IMG/VR virus record: IMGVR_UViG_3300027770_000027
Location: 163,353 to 227,352 of that record
DNA from: a virus
Reading direction: 5' to 3' (one strand)
Length of the DNA stretch: 64,000 nt
The notes beneath the pieces are model-generated. The model was given only the letters and a program-made list of their open reading frames with translations, had not been told where the DNA came from and did not search any database. Within the stretch, counting starts at the first letter, position 1. Each line of letters opens with the position of its first letter. The translations under genes were made by a program, and so were the position numbers. Positions 51,719-59,876 of this stretch are shown here, one piece after another.

Positions 51719-52846
51719 ATGGCAAAAAAAACCCATTCTCCGGATGTGATGGCTGCTTTTAAGGTCTTAGATGACCTTAATCCAGACGCTACATTTCTCA
51801 ATGAATCCGCTCTTTCAAATATTAGCTCTTTCATTGATACAGGTTCAATGGCTCTTAATGCAATCATTAGTGGCTCCCTCAAAAATGGGGGAGTCCCTTC
51901 TGGTCGTATCACAGGGTTCAGTGGACCAACCTCTTGCGGCAAGACATATATCATTAATCGCATCCTGGCAAATGCTCAAAAAGCTGGTCGTTATGTAGTT
52001 ATTTTTGATACAGAAAATGCAGTAGATGACAAGGGAGCTACTAATATGGGTATGGATACTTCTAAAGTGAAGTATTGTCCTGTAGAGACTGTAGAACAGT
52101 GCCGTAATCAGATTAGCCAATTTTTGGATTCTGTTATTGCTAAAAAATTAAACAGCCAATTTATTATTTCTATAGATTCTCTTGGTAATTTAGTTTCTAC
52201 CAAGGAAATGGCAGACGTTGCTGCTGGAAAAGAAGCAATGGACATGGGTACACGAGCTAAAGGTCTTAAAAGCATGTTGAGAGTATTAACACATAAAGCA
52301 GCAAAAGCTGATGTGCCTATTATTTTCTCAAATCATGTTTATGAAAATCCCGCAGCCATGTTTCCTACATTAGTAAAACAACAATCAGGAGGATCTGGTC
52401 CTCTTTATATGTCTTCTGTATTGGTACAAATGTCTGTAAAGAATGAAAAAACCACAGGAGGAAATACCGGTAGTCGGGATGCCGTAGAAGATACTTCTCC
52501 AATGTCTAAAGACATCAACGGTGTAACTCTACGAGCACTTACTACTAAAAATAGGGTAGTTCCTCCTTTCATGGAAACTGAAATGTATCTTAACTTTAAG
52601 AATGGATTGGCAAAATATTCTGGATTGTTAGATATGGCAGTTGGGTATGGTGTAGTAATCCAAAATGGAGCAACATTTGCGTTGCCAGATGGCACCAAGT
52701 TGGGATATTATAAAAATTGGAGAGACAATGAAGAAATTTGGAATAAAATTCTACCAGAATTAGAAATCAAACTTCATGATGAACTTCAATATAAAAAAGA
52801 AGTAACTTCCAAAGAACCAGAAGACAATGAAGAAGACGAGGACTAG
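51719..52846 (+). CDS. uvsX: Recombinase UvsX (RecA-like)
   Basis: 375 aa (T4: 391). ITGFSGPTSCGKTYIINRIL holds the Walker A, VVIFDTENAVDDKGA the catalytic Glu region, FIISIDSLGNLVSTKEM Walker B, and VPIIFSNHVYENP with GGSGPLYMSSVLVQM the L2-side motifs. The C-terminus is acidic (EPEDNEEDED), as in UvsX and RecA. It forms filaments on ssDNA loaded by UvsY. The last 20 nt overlap a small basic ORF. Confidence 0.93.
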   Translation: MAKKTHSPDVMAAFKVLDDLNPDATFLNESALSNISSFIDTGSMALNAIISGSLKNGGVPSGRITGFSGPTSCGKTYIINRILANAQKAGRYVVIFDTENAVDDKGATNMGMDTSKVKYCPVETVEQCRNQISQFLDSVIAKKLNSQFIISIDSLGNLVSTKEMADVAAGKEAMDMGTRAKGLKSMLRVLTHKAAKADVPIIFSNHVYENPAAMFPTLVKQQSGGSGPLYMSSVLVQMSVKNEKTTGGNTGSRDAVEDTSPMSKDINGVTLRALTTKNRVVPPFMETEMYLNFKNGLAKYSGLLDMAVGYGVVIQNGATFALPDGTKLGYYKNWRDNEEIWNKILPELEIKLHDELQYKKEVTSKEPEDNEEDED

Positions 52847-52928
52847 TACACGTACCGTCAAAAAAGGAAATGTAACAGTACGCAAAACAGTTACAATTTC
52901 AAAAACAATTAAACCTAGAAAAAAATAA
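52827..52928 (+). CDS. Small highly basic peptide, 33 aa
   Basis: Begins in the UvsX acidic tail codons in another frame and stops directly before the queD ATG. The peptide starts MKKTRTSTRTVKKGNV and contains about 13 Lys/Arg and no acidic residue. It exactly fills the gap between uvsX and queD. A histone-like or RNA-binding peptide could be imagined; it may also be a chance frame. Confidence 0.45.
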   Translation: MKKTRTSTRTVKKGNVTVRKTVTISKTIKPRKK

Positions 52929-53390
52929 ATGGATATATTTGCATCATCTTTATTTGAAAGTACCAAAATAATTGAATTGGGTAGTTGTGCCTTTCGACAG
53001 TGGAGAGCTACAAATTCTCATTGTCGTTTTATTCATGGTTATCAGTTAAAGGCTAAGTTTTGGTTTAGCGGAACAGAATTGGATGATAAAAATTGGGTTG
53101 TAGACTTTGGAAGTCTAAAAGATCTTAAGAAAATCTTACAATCCCAATTTGATCATACCTTGTGTATTGCTCAAGATGATCCATTACTACCATCATTTAT
53201 TCAATTACATGATAATGGTGGATGTGATTTGAGAATCATGGAAGGTGTGGGTATTGAAAAGACTGCAGAGTGGTGTTTTAATGCAGCTGATAAATATATT
53301 AGGGAATCTACCTATGATCGCTGTTGGGTGAGTAAAGTTGAAGTATGGGAACATACAGAAAATTCAGCAACCTATAGGCGTCCCTTTTAA
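52929..53390 (+). CDS. queD: 6-carboxytetrahydropterin synthase QueD, variant metal site
   Basis: 153 aa. CAFRQWRATNSHCRFIHGYQLKAKFWF, then NWVVDFGSLKDLKKIL, FDHTLCIAQDDP, EKTAEWCFNAADKYI and VEVWEHTENSATY follow the PTPS/QueD fold, with the DHT and E-H residues of the active site. The canonical first zinc His and the HGH pair are not conserved (R-Q-W and HGY); this looks like the known HGY subfamily seen in proteobacteria. It would make CPH4 from dihydroneopterin triphosphate, step two to preQ0. A strong terminator follows. Confidence 0.82.
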   Translation: MDIFASSLFESTKIIELGSCAFRQWRATNSHCRFIHGYQLKAKFWFSGTELDDKNWVVDFGSLKDLKKILQSQFDHTLCIAQDDPLLPSFIQLHDNGGCDLRIMEGVGIEKTAEWCFNAADKYIRESTYDRCWVSKVEVWEHTENSATYRRPF

Positions 53391-53415
53391 GTAACTCTTC
53401 CCCCAGAACGTTTCA

Positions 53416-53453
53416 AATAAAGGCTATTGACCTTCCCGTCAATAGCCTTTATT
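53416..53453 (+). terminator. Intrinsic terminator after queD
   Basis: A perfect 16-bp stem, AATAAAGGCTATTGAC against GTCAATAGCCTTTATT, with a CTTCCC loop. The A-run and T-run on both sides allow it to work in either direction. It separates queD from gp41. Confidence 0.9.
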
Positions 53454-53462
53454 ATATTAGAA

Positions 53463-54845
53463 ATGAAATCTTCTCTTCCGTTAGACCTTTCTCTTTTTGA
53501 GAAACTTATTGTATATAATGCATTAACGGATTCTAGTTATCTTGAAGCTGTTATAGAACATGCAAAACCTTCTTACTTTGAAAACAAAAATATTAAATCT
53601 GTGTTTGAGTCTCTGGCTCAGTATTATTCAACCTACGGCAAAACTCCTAACATTACGGAACTCAAGGTCCACATGGTGGATCAAGAAAAGCGCAATGCGT
53701 TAAAAGAGGTTGCTGTATCATTTGCTGAAATTGATAAAACATATGATAAGGAAATTCTATTAAAGAATTCAGAAAAATTCTTTAGAGAAAAGGCAGTATA
53801 TAATACTGTAATAAAAACCTCCATAGAGGTACAATCAGGTCAAATTAATACATCAAAAATCTTAGAAGATTTTGAAAAGGCGTGTCAAATTAATCTTGTT
53901 GAAAATTATGGATTTGATTATTTGGAAAGTATTGATGAACATTGTAAAGAATTACTCAAAACAGCCAAAACAATTTCTTCAGGATGGAAATGGCTTGATG
54001 AAAAAATTGGAGGTGGATTTTTAGCAGATGGTCGAGCTCTATATGTTTTTTATGGAGTGACCAATGTTGGTAAATCTATCTTTCTTGGAAACATTGCTAC
54101 CAATATTTTGAGTCAAGATAAAACAGTTGTCCTTATTTCTTTGGAAATGTCAGAACAAGTATATGCCAAGCGCATATCTGCTCAATTGACTAAGATTCCA
54201 ATGAATGATTTAACACTTCAGATTGAACCCCTGAAGCAAAGCATCGGCACTTATAAATTAAAACATAAAAATGCCAAATTAATCATTAAAGAATTTCCTC
54301 CTAAATCAGTATCACCAGTACACATCAAATCATACATTGATAAATTGGTGAGAAAAGGAGTAAAACCAGATGTGATTGTGTTAGATTATATTAATCTAGT
54401 AGCTCCTCCAGAAAAGGGACTAAATTCTTACGAATCAGTTAAGCAAATTACAGAAATGGTCAGAGCATTGTCTTACCATTTTGAGTGTCCGGTTATTAGT
54501 GCTACTCAGACCAACAGATCTGCGTATGGAGAATCTAATCCGGGACTTGAAACCATGAGTGAATCTATGGGATTGTCTCATACCGCAGACGCGCAGTTTC
54601 CAATTTGGACAGAAGAAGAAGATTTTGATTTAGGAATTATCCATATGGGTATTACAAAGAATCGATTCGGGCCTAGAGAGTGTCATACTGTTCTAGAAAT
54701 AGATTATCCTACACTCTCTCTGAGAGATCCTAGTGATGTATCTAAAACATACACTCTACCAAGGACAGTTCTGCCCGGATCTACTTCAGGAACCACTAGT
54801 ATTTCCGACACCCTTAAAATGATAGAATCCCTGGACAATGATTGA
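53463..54845 (+). CDS. 41: Replicative helicase gp41 (DnaB-like)
   Basis: 460 aa (T4: 475). ATG 53463 follows the terminator; the longer frame would start inside the hairpin. N-terminal helical domain (EKLIVYNALTDSSYLEAVIEHAKP, ENKNIKSVFESLAQYY), then WKWLDEKIGGGF, YVFYGVTNVGKSIFLG (Walker A), VVLISLEMSEQVYAKRI, DVIVLDYINLV (Walker B) and ISATQTNRSAY with GLETMSESMG. It unwinds 5' to 3' on the lagging strand with primase. It overlaps the next gene by 8 nt. Confidence 0.93.
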   Translation: MKSSLPLDLSLFEKLIVYNALTDSSYLEAVIEHAKPSYFENKNIKSVFESLAQYYSTYGKTPNITELKVHMVDQEKRNALKEVAVSFAEIDKTYDKEILLKNSEKFFREKAVYNTVIKTSIEVQSGQINTSKILEDFEKACQINLVENYGFDYLESIDEHCKELLKTAKTISSGWKWLDEKIGGGFLADGRALYVFYGVTNVGKSIFLGNIATNILSQDKTVVLISLEMSEQVYAKRISAQLTKIPMNDLTLQIEPLKQSIGTYKLKHKNAKLIIKEFPPKSVSPVHIKSYIDKLVRKGVKPDVIVLDYINLVAPPEKGLNSYESVKQITEMVRALSYHFECPVISATQTNRSAYGESNPGLETMSESMGLSHTADAQFPIWTEEEDFDLGIIHMGITKNRFGPRECHTVLEIDYPTLSLRDPSDVSKTYTLPRTVLPGSTSGTTSISDTLKMIESLDND

Positions 54846-55755
54846 GGATTTCCTAAATAAAAACATGACCGGATGTGTTAATGCCTTTACCCATAAAGAT
54901 TTGGATGGCGCTGTGAGTCTCCTAACTTTGATGTGGGCACTACCAGACTGTTACATTTCATATAAATCTGTTAATAATTTAGAAATTGAAACCCTCAAAT
55001 CTCAAGTTCAAAGTGTTAATAAACCGTGTAAAACGTTTATTTTAGATTTGGCCTTGAGAGAAGAATTTCTTCCCGATTTAGACCAAGAACACATAACTTT
55101 TATAGATCATCATGAAACTTCTATAGATTTTATTTCAAGATTTCAAAAGGCAAAAATTATACACAAAGATTTATCCTCTAATGCCTTACACATGGCACAG
55201 ATTTTTAAATCTGAAAAATTTCCGGTCAGGACAAATGCTCAAAAAATGCTTATAGCATTGGCGGATGATTTTGATTGTTATCGTTTGAAAATTCCAGAAT
55301 CTTACGATTTAAATTTATTGTTTTGGTCTGAATATAAAAACAATTTTACAAAATTTATTAAAGATTATTCCAATGGATTTAAACCCTTCACAGAACAACA
55401 AAAAAAAGCTATAGAGTTTCTTAAAAGAGAAGCTATAGAAGAAGCAGATAAGCTATCTTTATTTGAAGGCGTCGTTAATTTTGGATCTAAGAAAAAACGA
55501 GTAATAGCAGCCATGGCAGAAAAGTTTACAAATGGTGCTATGGATATAACCATTCAACGCCACCAACCAGATATTTTCTTTTTTATTAATATTAAAACAC
55601 AAAAAGTTTGTGTCAGACAAAACACAAAAGAAGATCCTATAGATGTTGGTAAATTTGCAGAAAAAATTTGTGACGGTGGTGGTCATCGGCATGCCGGTGG
55701 AGGAAAAATTACTCCCTTATTCATGGAAGTAACCAAAAACCTCAAGCCCCTATAA
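54838..55755 (+). CDS. DHH/DHHA1 phosphoesterase
   Basis: 305 aa. AFTHKDLDGAVSLLTLMW (motif I DxDG-type), TFILDLALREEF (II), TFIDHHETSIDF (III, DHH) and MLIALADDFDCYRL (IV), then a C-terminal DHHA1 with CDGGGHRHAGGGKI. This is the NrnA/GdpP-type architecture without membrane or sensor parts. Family members degrade nanoRNAs, pAp or cyclic dinucleotides. Here it may recycle short RNAs, or remove cyclic-nucleotide alarm signals of host defence; the sequence does not decide. Its TAA stop is inside the next late promoter. Confidence 0.82.
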   Translation: MIEDFLNKNMTGCVNAFTHKDLDGAVSLLTLMWALPDCYISYKSVNNLEIETLKSQVQSVNKPCKTFILDLALREEFLPDLDQEHITFIDHHETSIDFISRFQKAKIIHKDLSSNALHMAQIFKSEKFPVRTNAQKMLIALADDFDCYRLKIPESYDLNLLFWSEYKNNFTKFIKDYSNGFKPFTEQQKKAIEFLKREAIEEADKLSLFEGVVNFGSKKKRVIAAMAEKFTNGAMDITIQRHQPDIFFFINIKTQKVCVRQNTKEDPIDVGKFAEKICDGGGHRHAGGGKITPLFMEVTKNLKPL

Positions 55756-55758
55756 ATA
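55751..55758 (+). promoter_or_regulatory. Perfect late promoter TATAAATA containing a stop codon
   Basis: TATAAATA, 6 nt before ATG 55765. The TAA of the DHH gene (55753-55755) is the middle of the motif. With the T4 geometry, transcription would start next to the ATG. Confidence 0.75.
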
Positions 55759-55764
55759 ACCAAT

Positions 55765-56136
55765 ATGATCATCACATCATCCCAGCAAATTGAAGACATG
55801 ATGAATCCGTTGGAAGCAACAGATTTAAATGAGTTTGAAGACATCGCCTTAAAATTTGGAGCATTCGTCTGTATAGCTCGGAATAAAAAATTAAATTATC
55901 TTAACTTTCTTAAATTTTTAATTGAAGATAAAAAAACTCAAAAAATCTTTTTTGAATTACTTGGAGATTATAATTTACAGAATATAATTAAAACCTACCT
56001 TAGTTTAACACCCAATATTTATAAAAAGATTTTTCGTTTTAAACAAAACCGACAACCCAATGACCGAAATTCAAAAACAAATATACAACAGCTACCTGAG
56101 ACACTCGCGGCAAGGACTGCCGTGGAAACCCCGTAA
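55765..56136 (+). CDS. Hypothetical late protein, 123 aa
   Basis: Unrecognised. SQQIEDMMNPLEATDLNEFEDIALKFGAFVCIARN and helical NFLKFLIEDKKTQKIFFELLGDYNLQNIIKTYL; basic, Asn-rich C-terminus. It has the clearest late promoter in the window and its end overlaps the next gene by 77 nt. In T4 the order 33-59-32 occurs at this place; the size would suit gp33, but no gp33-type clamp-binding end was seen, so only synteny suggests it. Confidence 0.5.
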   Translation: MIITSSQQIEDMMNPLEATDLNEFEDIALKFGAFVCIARNKKLNYLNFLKFLIEDKKTQKIFFELLGDYNLQNIIKTYLSLTPNIYKKIFRFKQNRQPNDRNSKTNIQQLPETLAARTAVETP

Positions 56137-56704
56137 AGACTTTACAGATATTTCAACGGAAACAGAAACGCTACTCGCAAGACTTTCACAATTTTTTGAC
56201 AAATTTAGACATATTAAATGGGATGACTTTTTCGGAGCACCCAACAGCTTGCATCCCGATGAAAAATATCCTCCATTAAAATTTTTTATTTCTCGGGCTG
56301 CTATTAAAACATATAATTTGTATCATAAACAAAGAGAAGATTTGTCTCCCGAAAATCAAGCAGATTGGATTAAAGAGGGTTTACAATTTATTGCAACTTT
56401 TTGCATAACCAATAAAATTCCTCTTGAAAATTATTTGTCTGTTAAAAAAGATTCTATGCCGGTCTGGACAGAACATTACCGACAACATTTTATCAGTCCT
56501 TATAGCCTGATGGAATTGGGAGATATAAACATTAGTGCTCTAGAAGAGGATGAAAGAGAATTATGGATTCCTGGATTGTCTCAAAATTTTTCCTCTTTCA
56601 AATACCGATATCACAATTCTCCTCAAATTAAAAATCTCGTCAAAACCGGGACCTCTAAATTGAAAACTTTAATAAATTCTCACTTGAATTCCCTCTCCGC
56701 TTGA
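56060..56704 (+). CDS. Hypothetical protein before SSB (gp59 position)
   Basis: 214 aa. Aromatic helical protein: QIYNSYLRHSRQGLPWKPRKDF, LLARLSQFFDKFRHIKWDDFF, ISRAAIKTYNLYHKQRED, WIKEGLQFIATFCITN, LWIPGLSQNFSSFKYRYH. T4 gp59, the helicase loader, has 217 aa and lies directly before gene 32, so length and position agree, but the gp59 sequence motifs were not recognised. The start overlaps the preceding gene by 77 nt. Confidence 0.45.
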   Translation: MTEIQKQIYNSYLRHSRQGLPWKPRKDFTDISTETETLLARLSQFFDKFRHIKWDDFFGAPNSLHPDEKYPPLKFFISRAAIKTYNLYHKQREDLSPENQADWIKEGLQFIATFCITNKIPLENYLSVKKDSMPVWTEHYRQHFISPYSLMELGDINISALEEDERELWIPGLSQNFSSFKYRYHNSPQIKNLVKTGTSKLKTLINSHLNSLSA

Positions 56705-56712
56705 CCTATAAT
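56684..56712 (+). promoter_or_regulatory. Sigma70-like promoter of gp32 with G-free leader
   Basis: TTGAAT at 56684-56689, 17-nt spacer, TATAAT at 56707-56712. The 38 nt from there to ATG contain no G, mostly A and C (ACAAACC repeats), so no Shine-Dalgarno is possible and the leader should be unstructured. Confidence 0.7.
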
Positions 56713-56750
56713 ATTAATCACACAAACCACAAACCACATAACAAATAACC

Positions 56751-57626
56751 ATGAAATACACCGCTAACCTATTTGATTCCATCAAAGAAGCTCTGAACAA
56801 AAAGTCAAATTCTGAAGCCTCTAGTTTTAGAGACTTTATGAAATTAGAAATTGGCAAAACATATTTGGTCCGTCTATTGCCAAATATTAAAAATCCAGAA
56901 CGTACCATGTTTCACTACTACCACCATCTGTGGAATAGTGTGATTACAAATCAAATTACCTCTGTTCTTTGTCCCACCACTTACGGAGAACGTTGTCCTA
57001 TTGATGAATATCGCTCTAAATTGTACCGAGCCCAAGACAAGGCAGAAATTGAACGCAATAAACCAATTAAGCGCAACGAAAATTGGCTTGTGAATGTCTA
57101 CGTCATTCAAGATCCAACCAATCCAGAGAATAACGGACAGGTTAAAATTCTTCGTTATGGTAAACAATTAGATAAGATTATCACAGCAGCAATTTCCGGA
57201 GACGATTCCGCAGAATTTGGTTCCAAAGTTTTTGATCTTTCTGAAAAGGGATGTAATCTTCGGATCAAAGTTGAAGAAAATGAAGGAAAGTATCCTACAT
57301 ACGTTGCGTCAAGGTTTTTGAGTCCATCTACATTGGCCGGAAACCCAGATACAGATCTACTTTATGATAGTGTAAAAGATCTTGAGAGTATCTTTGAACA
57401 CAAATCTTTTGATGAAGTTCAAAAAATCTTTACCCAACACTGGCTCGGTCAAACTGAAGCTACTCCTAAAACCTCTTCTACCAAAGAAGTAGAAGATGAG
57501 GACAATTTTGAAGTAGAGTCTTACACCCCAGCCAAAAAAACCACAACAACCGTCTCTGAAGCAGAAGATGAAACGAATTCAACTCCAGTGGATGATCGCA
57601 TCCAAGACATTCTTCGTGATCTCTAA
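56751..57626 (+). CDS. 32: Single-stranded DNA-binding protein gp32
   Basis: 291 aa (T4: 301). The N-terminal LAST-like and basic segment (SIKEALNKKSN), then LEIGKTYLVRLLPN, the zinc-region FHYYHHLWNSV with CPTTYGERCPIDEY, RNENWLVNVYVIQDP and NNGQVKILRYGKQLDK, as in the gp32 OB fold. The final 60 residues are acidic (EDEDNFEVES, EAEDETNS) and end in DRIQDILRDL, the protein-docking tail. It coats ssDNA in replication and recombination. Its leader may allow autoregulation, as in T4. Confidence 0.92.
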   Translation: MKYTANLFDSIKEALNKKSNSEASSFRDFMKLEIGKTYLVRLLPNIKNPERTMFHYYHHLWNSVITNQITSVLCPTTYGERCPIDEYRSKLYRAQDKAEIERNKPIKRNENWLVNVYVIQDPTNPENNGQVKILRYGKQLDKIITAAISGDDSAEFGSKVFDLSEKGCNLRIKVEENEGKYPTYVASRFLSPSTLAGNPDTDLLYDSVKDLESIFEHKSFDEVQKIFTQHWLGQTEATPKTSSTKEVEDEDNFEVESYTPAKKTTTTVSEAEDETNSTPVDDRIQDILRDL

Positions 57627-57690
57627 TATTTGGAGATTTTTAAAAGAAACTAGCTATTATATACACAAATCATTAACCAATAAAAAACAT

Positions 57691-58539
57691 ATGCCACGCA
57701 TCAAAACCAACGACGACATTCCCGACATTCAAAATACACTTGATGGATTTCCTAAGAAGTATATTCCAAAGGTAGGATCTCGTAATATTGTAGTTCCTAT
57801 GCAGATTCTTCGCAGGGATGGTACTATTAATCCTACTAAGGCAATTATTAGTATGTACACAGATTTGACTCCTGAAGTTAAGGGCACTAATATGAGCCGT
57901 TATCGCATTCTTGTTGAGGAAGTCTTGGCTAATCAAACTCATCGTATTGATGAAGTTATGGATATCCTACTAGATGAATGTAAGCTTCGACTCAAGAGTC
58001 AAAATGCCTACATCAAGATTAAGTTTGATTACTTTCTTAAGAAAGAAGCACCAGTTTCTAAGGTAGTTTCTCACATGGATTATCAGGGATCTCTGGAAGG
58101 TCGACTGATTAACGGAGAAAAGAAATTTTATCTACACGGCAATGTTCTTTACGCTTCCCTGTGTCCATGTTCAAAAGAAATTTCAGATTACGGTGCTCAC
58201 AATCAGCAATCATATGCAGACGTGACAGTTGAGTTGGCTAACGTAGGGACTGCAGAGTCAGATAATATCTATTGGCTAGAAGAATTGATTTTAGCAGTGG
58301 AAAAAAGTTCTTCGGCTCCAATTGTTAATGCACTCAAGCGTGTTGATGAAGCCTATCAAACAGAATTAATGTATGAAAATCCAGTATTTGTTGAAGACAT
58401 GGTTCGTAAGGTTGCAGTTGAACTTGATAAAGATCTTGATGGTCGCATCAAGGATTATCTAGTAATTGTAAACCACTATGAATCCATCCATTCAAGCATT
58501 GCTGTATCAGTAATTAATGCAGGAAGGGACTTGAAGTAG
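57691..58539 (+). CDS. folE2: GTP cyclohydrolase FolE2 (type IB)
   Basis: 282 aa. ATG 57691 begins the conserved part; the longer frame overlaps gp32. IPDIQNTLDGFPKKYIPKVG, VPMQILRRDG, AIISMYTDLTPEVKGTNMSRY, and the catalytic ASLCPCSKEISDYGAHNQQSY are FolE2 signatures. It makes dihydroneopterin triphosphate from GTP, the first step of the preQ0 route with QueD, QueE and QueC. The 30 nt before ATG also have no G, with a weak TATTAT box at 57655. A terminator follows. Confidence 0.92.
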   Translation: MPRIKTNDDIPDIQNTLDGFPKKYIPKVGSRNIVVPMQILRRDGTINPTKAIISMYTDLTPEVKGTNMSRYRILVEEVLANQTHRIDEVMDILLDECKLRLKSQNAYIKIKFDYFLKKEAPVSKVVSHMDYQGSLEGRLINGEKKFYLHGNVLYASLCPCSKEISDYGAHNQQSYADVTVELANVGTAESDNIYWLEELILAVEKSSSAPIVNALKRVDEAYQTELMYENPVFVEDMVRKVAVELDKDLDGRIKDYLVIVNHYESIHSSIAVSVINAGRDLK

Positions 58540-58552
58540 TCAAAAAGTTTAT

Positions 58553-58584
58553 AAAAAAGGCTTCTGGCAACAGAAGCCTTTTTT
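58553..58584 (+). terminator. Intrinsic terminator after folE2
   Basis: A perfect 14-bp stem, AAAAAAGGCTTCTG against CAGAAGCCTTTTTT, with a GCAA loop, ending in six T. It closes the gp32-folE2 unit. Confidence 0.92.
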
Positions 58585-58611
58585 GTTGCTTTAAACCATT
58601 ATACCTATAAT
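58583..58611 (+). promoter_or_regulatory. Sigma70-like promoter upstream of the clamp gene
   Basis: TTGTTG at 58583-58588, 17-nt spacer, TATAAT at 58606-58611, 10 nt before ATG 58622. It directly follows the folE2 terminator, so the 162-aa gene and the clamp form a separate unit. Confidence 0.6.
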
Positions 58612-58621
58612 ATAATAACAT

Positions 58622-59110
58622 ATGATCTCTGAAAAAGAATTTGACAAAGAAGCTGCTATGCTTGCAGCGTTTACAGGTGGACAACTTAACACCATTGATA
58701 AAATGATGGATAGTTCTAGTGGACATTTACAAGCAAATCGACTTGATGTAAATTCCTTTATTGATACTTATAAAACTGGTAGTCGAATCAGAGCCAATCG
58801 ATCAGATCCTGCCAATAGAGGATATGTATCAGAAGATGTGGTGCAGTCTATGGTACCAGACAATTCTACCCTGTCTCGCGCAGAAAATGTGGAAATACAC
58901 ATAACACAACAAGCTCAAAATGTTTCAAATCCAATTGTTTCTGCTCCAGTTTCTGCAAATTCTCCCGTAGTAATCACATCAAAAATGGAAGAAGATATTG
59001 CTTCTATTAAAAATTTGATGGAAAGAATCAATGCCAATTTAACCAAAATGTCTGGTATGATGGGCAAGGTATTTTGCAGCTTGACAGAAAAGGAAAACTT
59101 CAACAAATAG
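58622..59110 (+). CDS. Hypothetical protein before the clamp, 162 aa
   Basis: Unrecognised. N-terminal helical part (EKEFDKEAAMLAAFTGGQL), a central polar segment (NRLDVNSFIDTYKTGSRIR, GYVSEDVVQSMVP) and a C-terminal helix (KMEEDIASIKNLMERINANLTKMSGMM) that may form a coiled coil. It starts the short unit that ends with gp45, 5 nt ahead of the clamp gene. Confidence 0.5.
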   Translation: MISEKEFDKEAAMLAAFTGGQLNTIDKMMDSSSGHLQANRLDVNSFIDTYKTGSRIRANRSDPANRGYVSEDVVQSMVPDNSTLSRAENVEIHITQQAQNVSNPIVSAPVSANSPVVITSKMEEDIASIKNLMERINANLTKMSGMMGKVFCSLTEKENFNK

Positions 59111-59115
59111 TTTAA

Positions 59116-59868
59116 ATGTCTAATATTCCTCTTCCGAAAAGCTATCTGGAAAAGATCCTCAAACCCATCAACAGACTTACGGAATGTTGTGTTTTAAATG
59201 CCGTAGACGATACTTTATATTCTGTGTGTAGTTCCGCAGATAATACAGTTATTTTATATGCCAAAGCCCAACTTCCGGTTAAAGTAGATCCAAAAGTTCG
59301 ATTAAATTTAATCAGTATTAAAAAGTTTCTATCTGGACTAGAATGCTTAGGACCAGACGGATTATTTTCAATGGAATGTGATACTAATAGTATTCGTTGT
59401 GAGCTACACAATCCAGAATCCGGTGAAAAGACACATTTTAAATATCACTTGGTAGATGACAGTATTGTCAAGGAAGCACCCGTAAATTTAAATAAAATAT
59501 CAGCATTAAAATTTAATACAGAATTTGTTTTAATACCATCAAAATTGAAACAAATCATGTCTGCATATGCGTTTGCGTCTGATATGACAAAAATTTATTT
59601 TTACTCAAAAGGAGATTCTCTTATTGCAGAAATTAATGATAAGACCCTTCAAAATGTAGATAATATTACACTAGTAGCTACCAATGTAATTGAAGGAGAT
59701 CCTATAGATGAGCCGATTCCCTTAAGTCTAGAGGTGTTTAAAAATCTAGCTCAGTGTAAAACAAATGTTAAAGTAAAGTACAATTCTCAATATAAAGTCT
59801 TTGTGTTTCAAAATATGGAGGAAGAGGGTGTGGAACTTAAATATATCATTTCTGCTCTAGTAAAGTAG
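59116..59868 (+). CDS. 45: DNA polymerase sliding clamp gp45
   Basis: 250 aa (T4: 228). Two similar halves of PCNA-like fold: LEKILKPINRLTECCVLNAVDDTLYSVCSSADNTVILYAKA and LKQIMSAYAFASDMTKIYFYSKGDSLIAEIND, linked by a beta connector, ending VELKYIISALVK. It tethers gp43 and in T4 also activates late transcription with gp55 and gp33. Assignment by fold pattern and context. Confidence 0.8.
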   Translation: MSNIPLPKSYLEKILKPINRLTECCVLNAVDDTLYSVCSSADNTVILYAKAQLPVKVDPKVRLNLISIKKFLSGLECLGPDGLFSMECDTNSIRCELHNPESGEKTHFKYHLVDDSIVKEAPVNLNKISALKFNTEFVLIPSKLKQIMSAYAFASDMTKIYFYSKGDSLIAEINDKTLQNVDNITLVATNVIEGDPIDEPIPLSLEVFKNLAQCKTNVKVKYNSQYKVFVFQNMEEEGVELKYIISALVK

Positions 59869-59876
59869 TAAAAATT

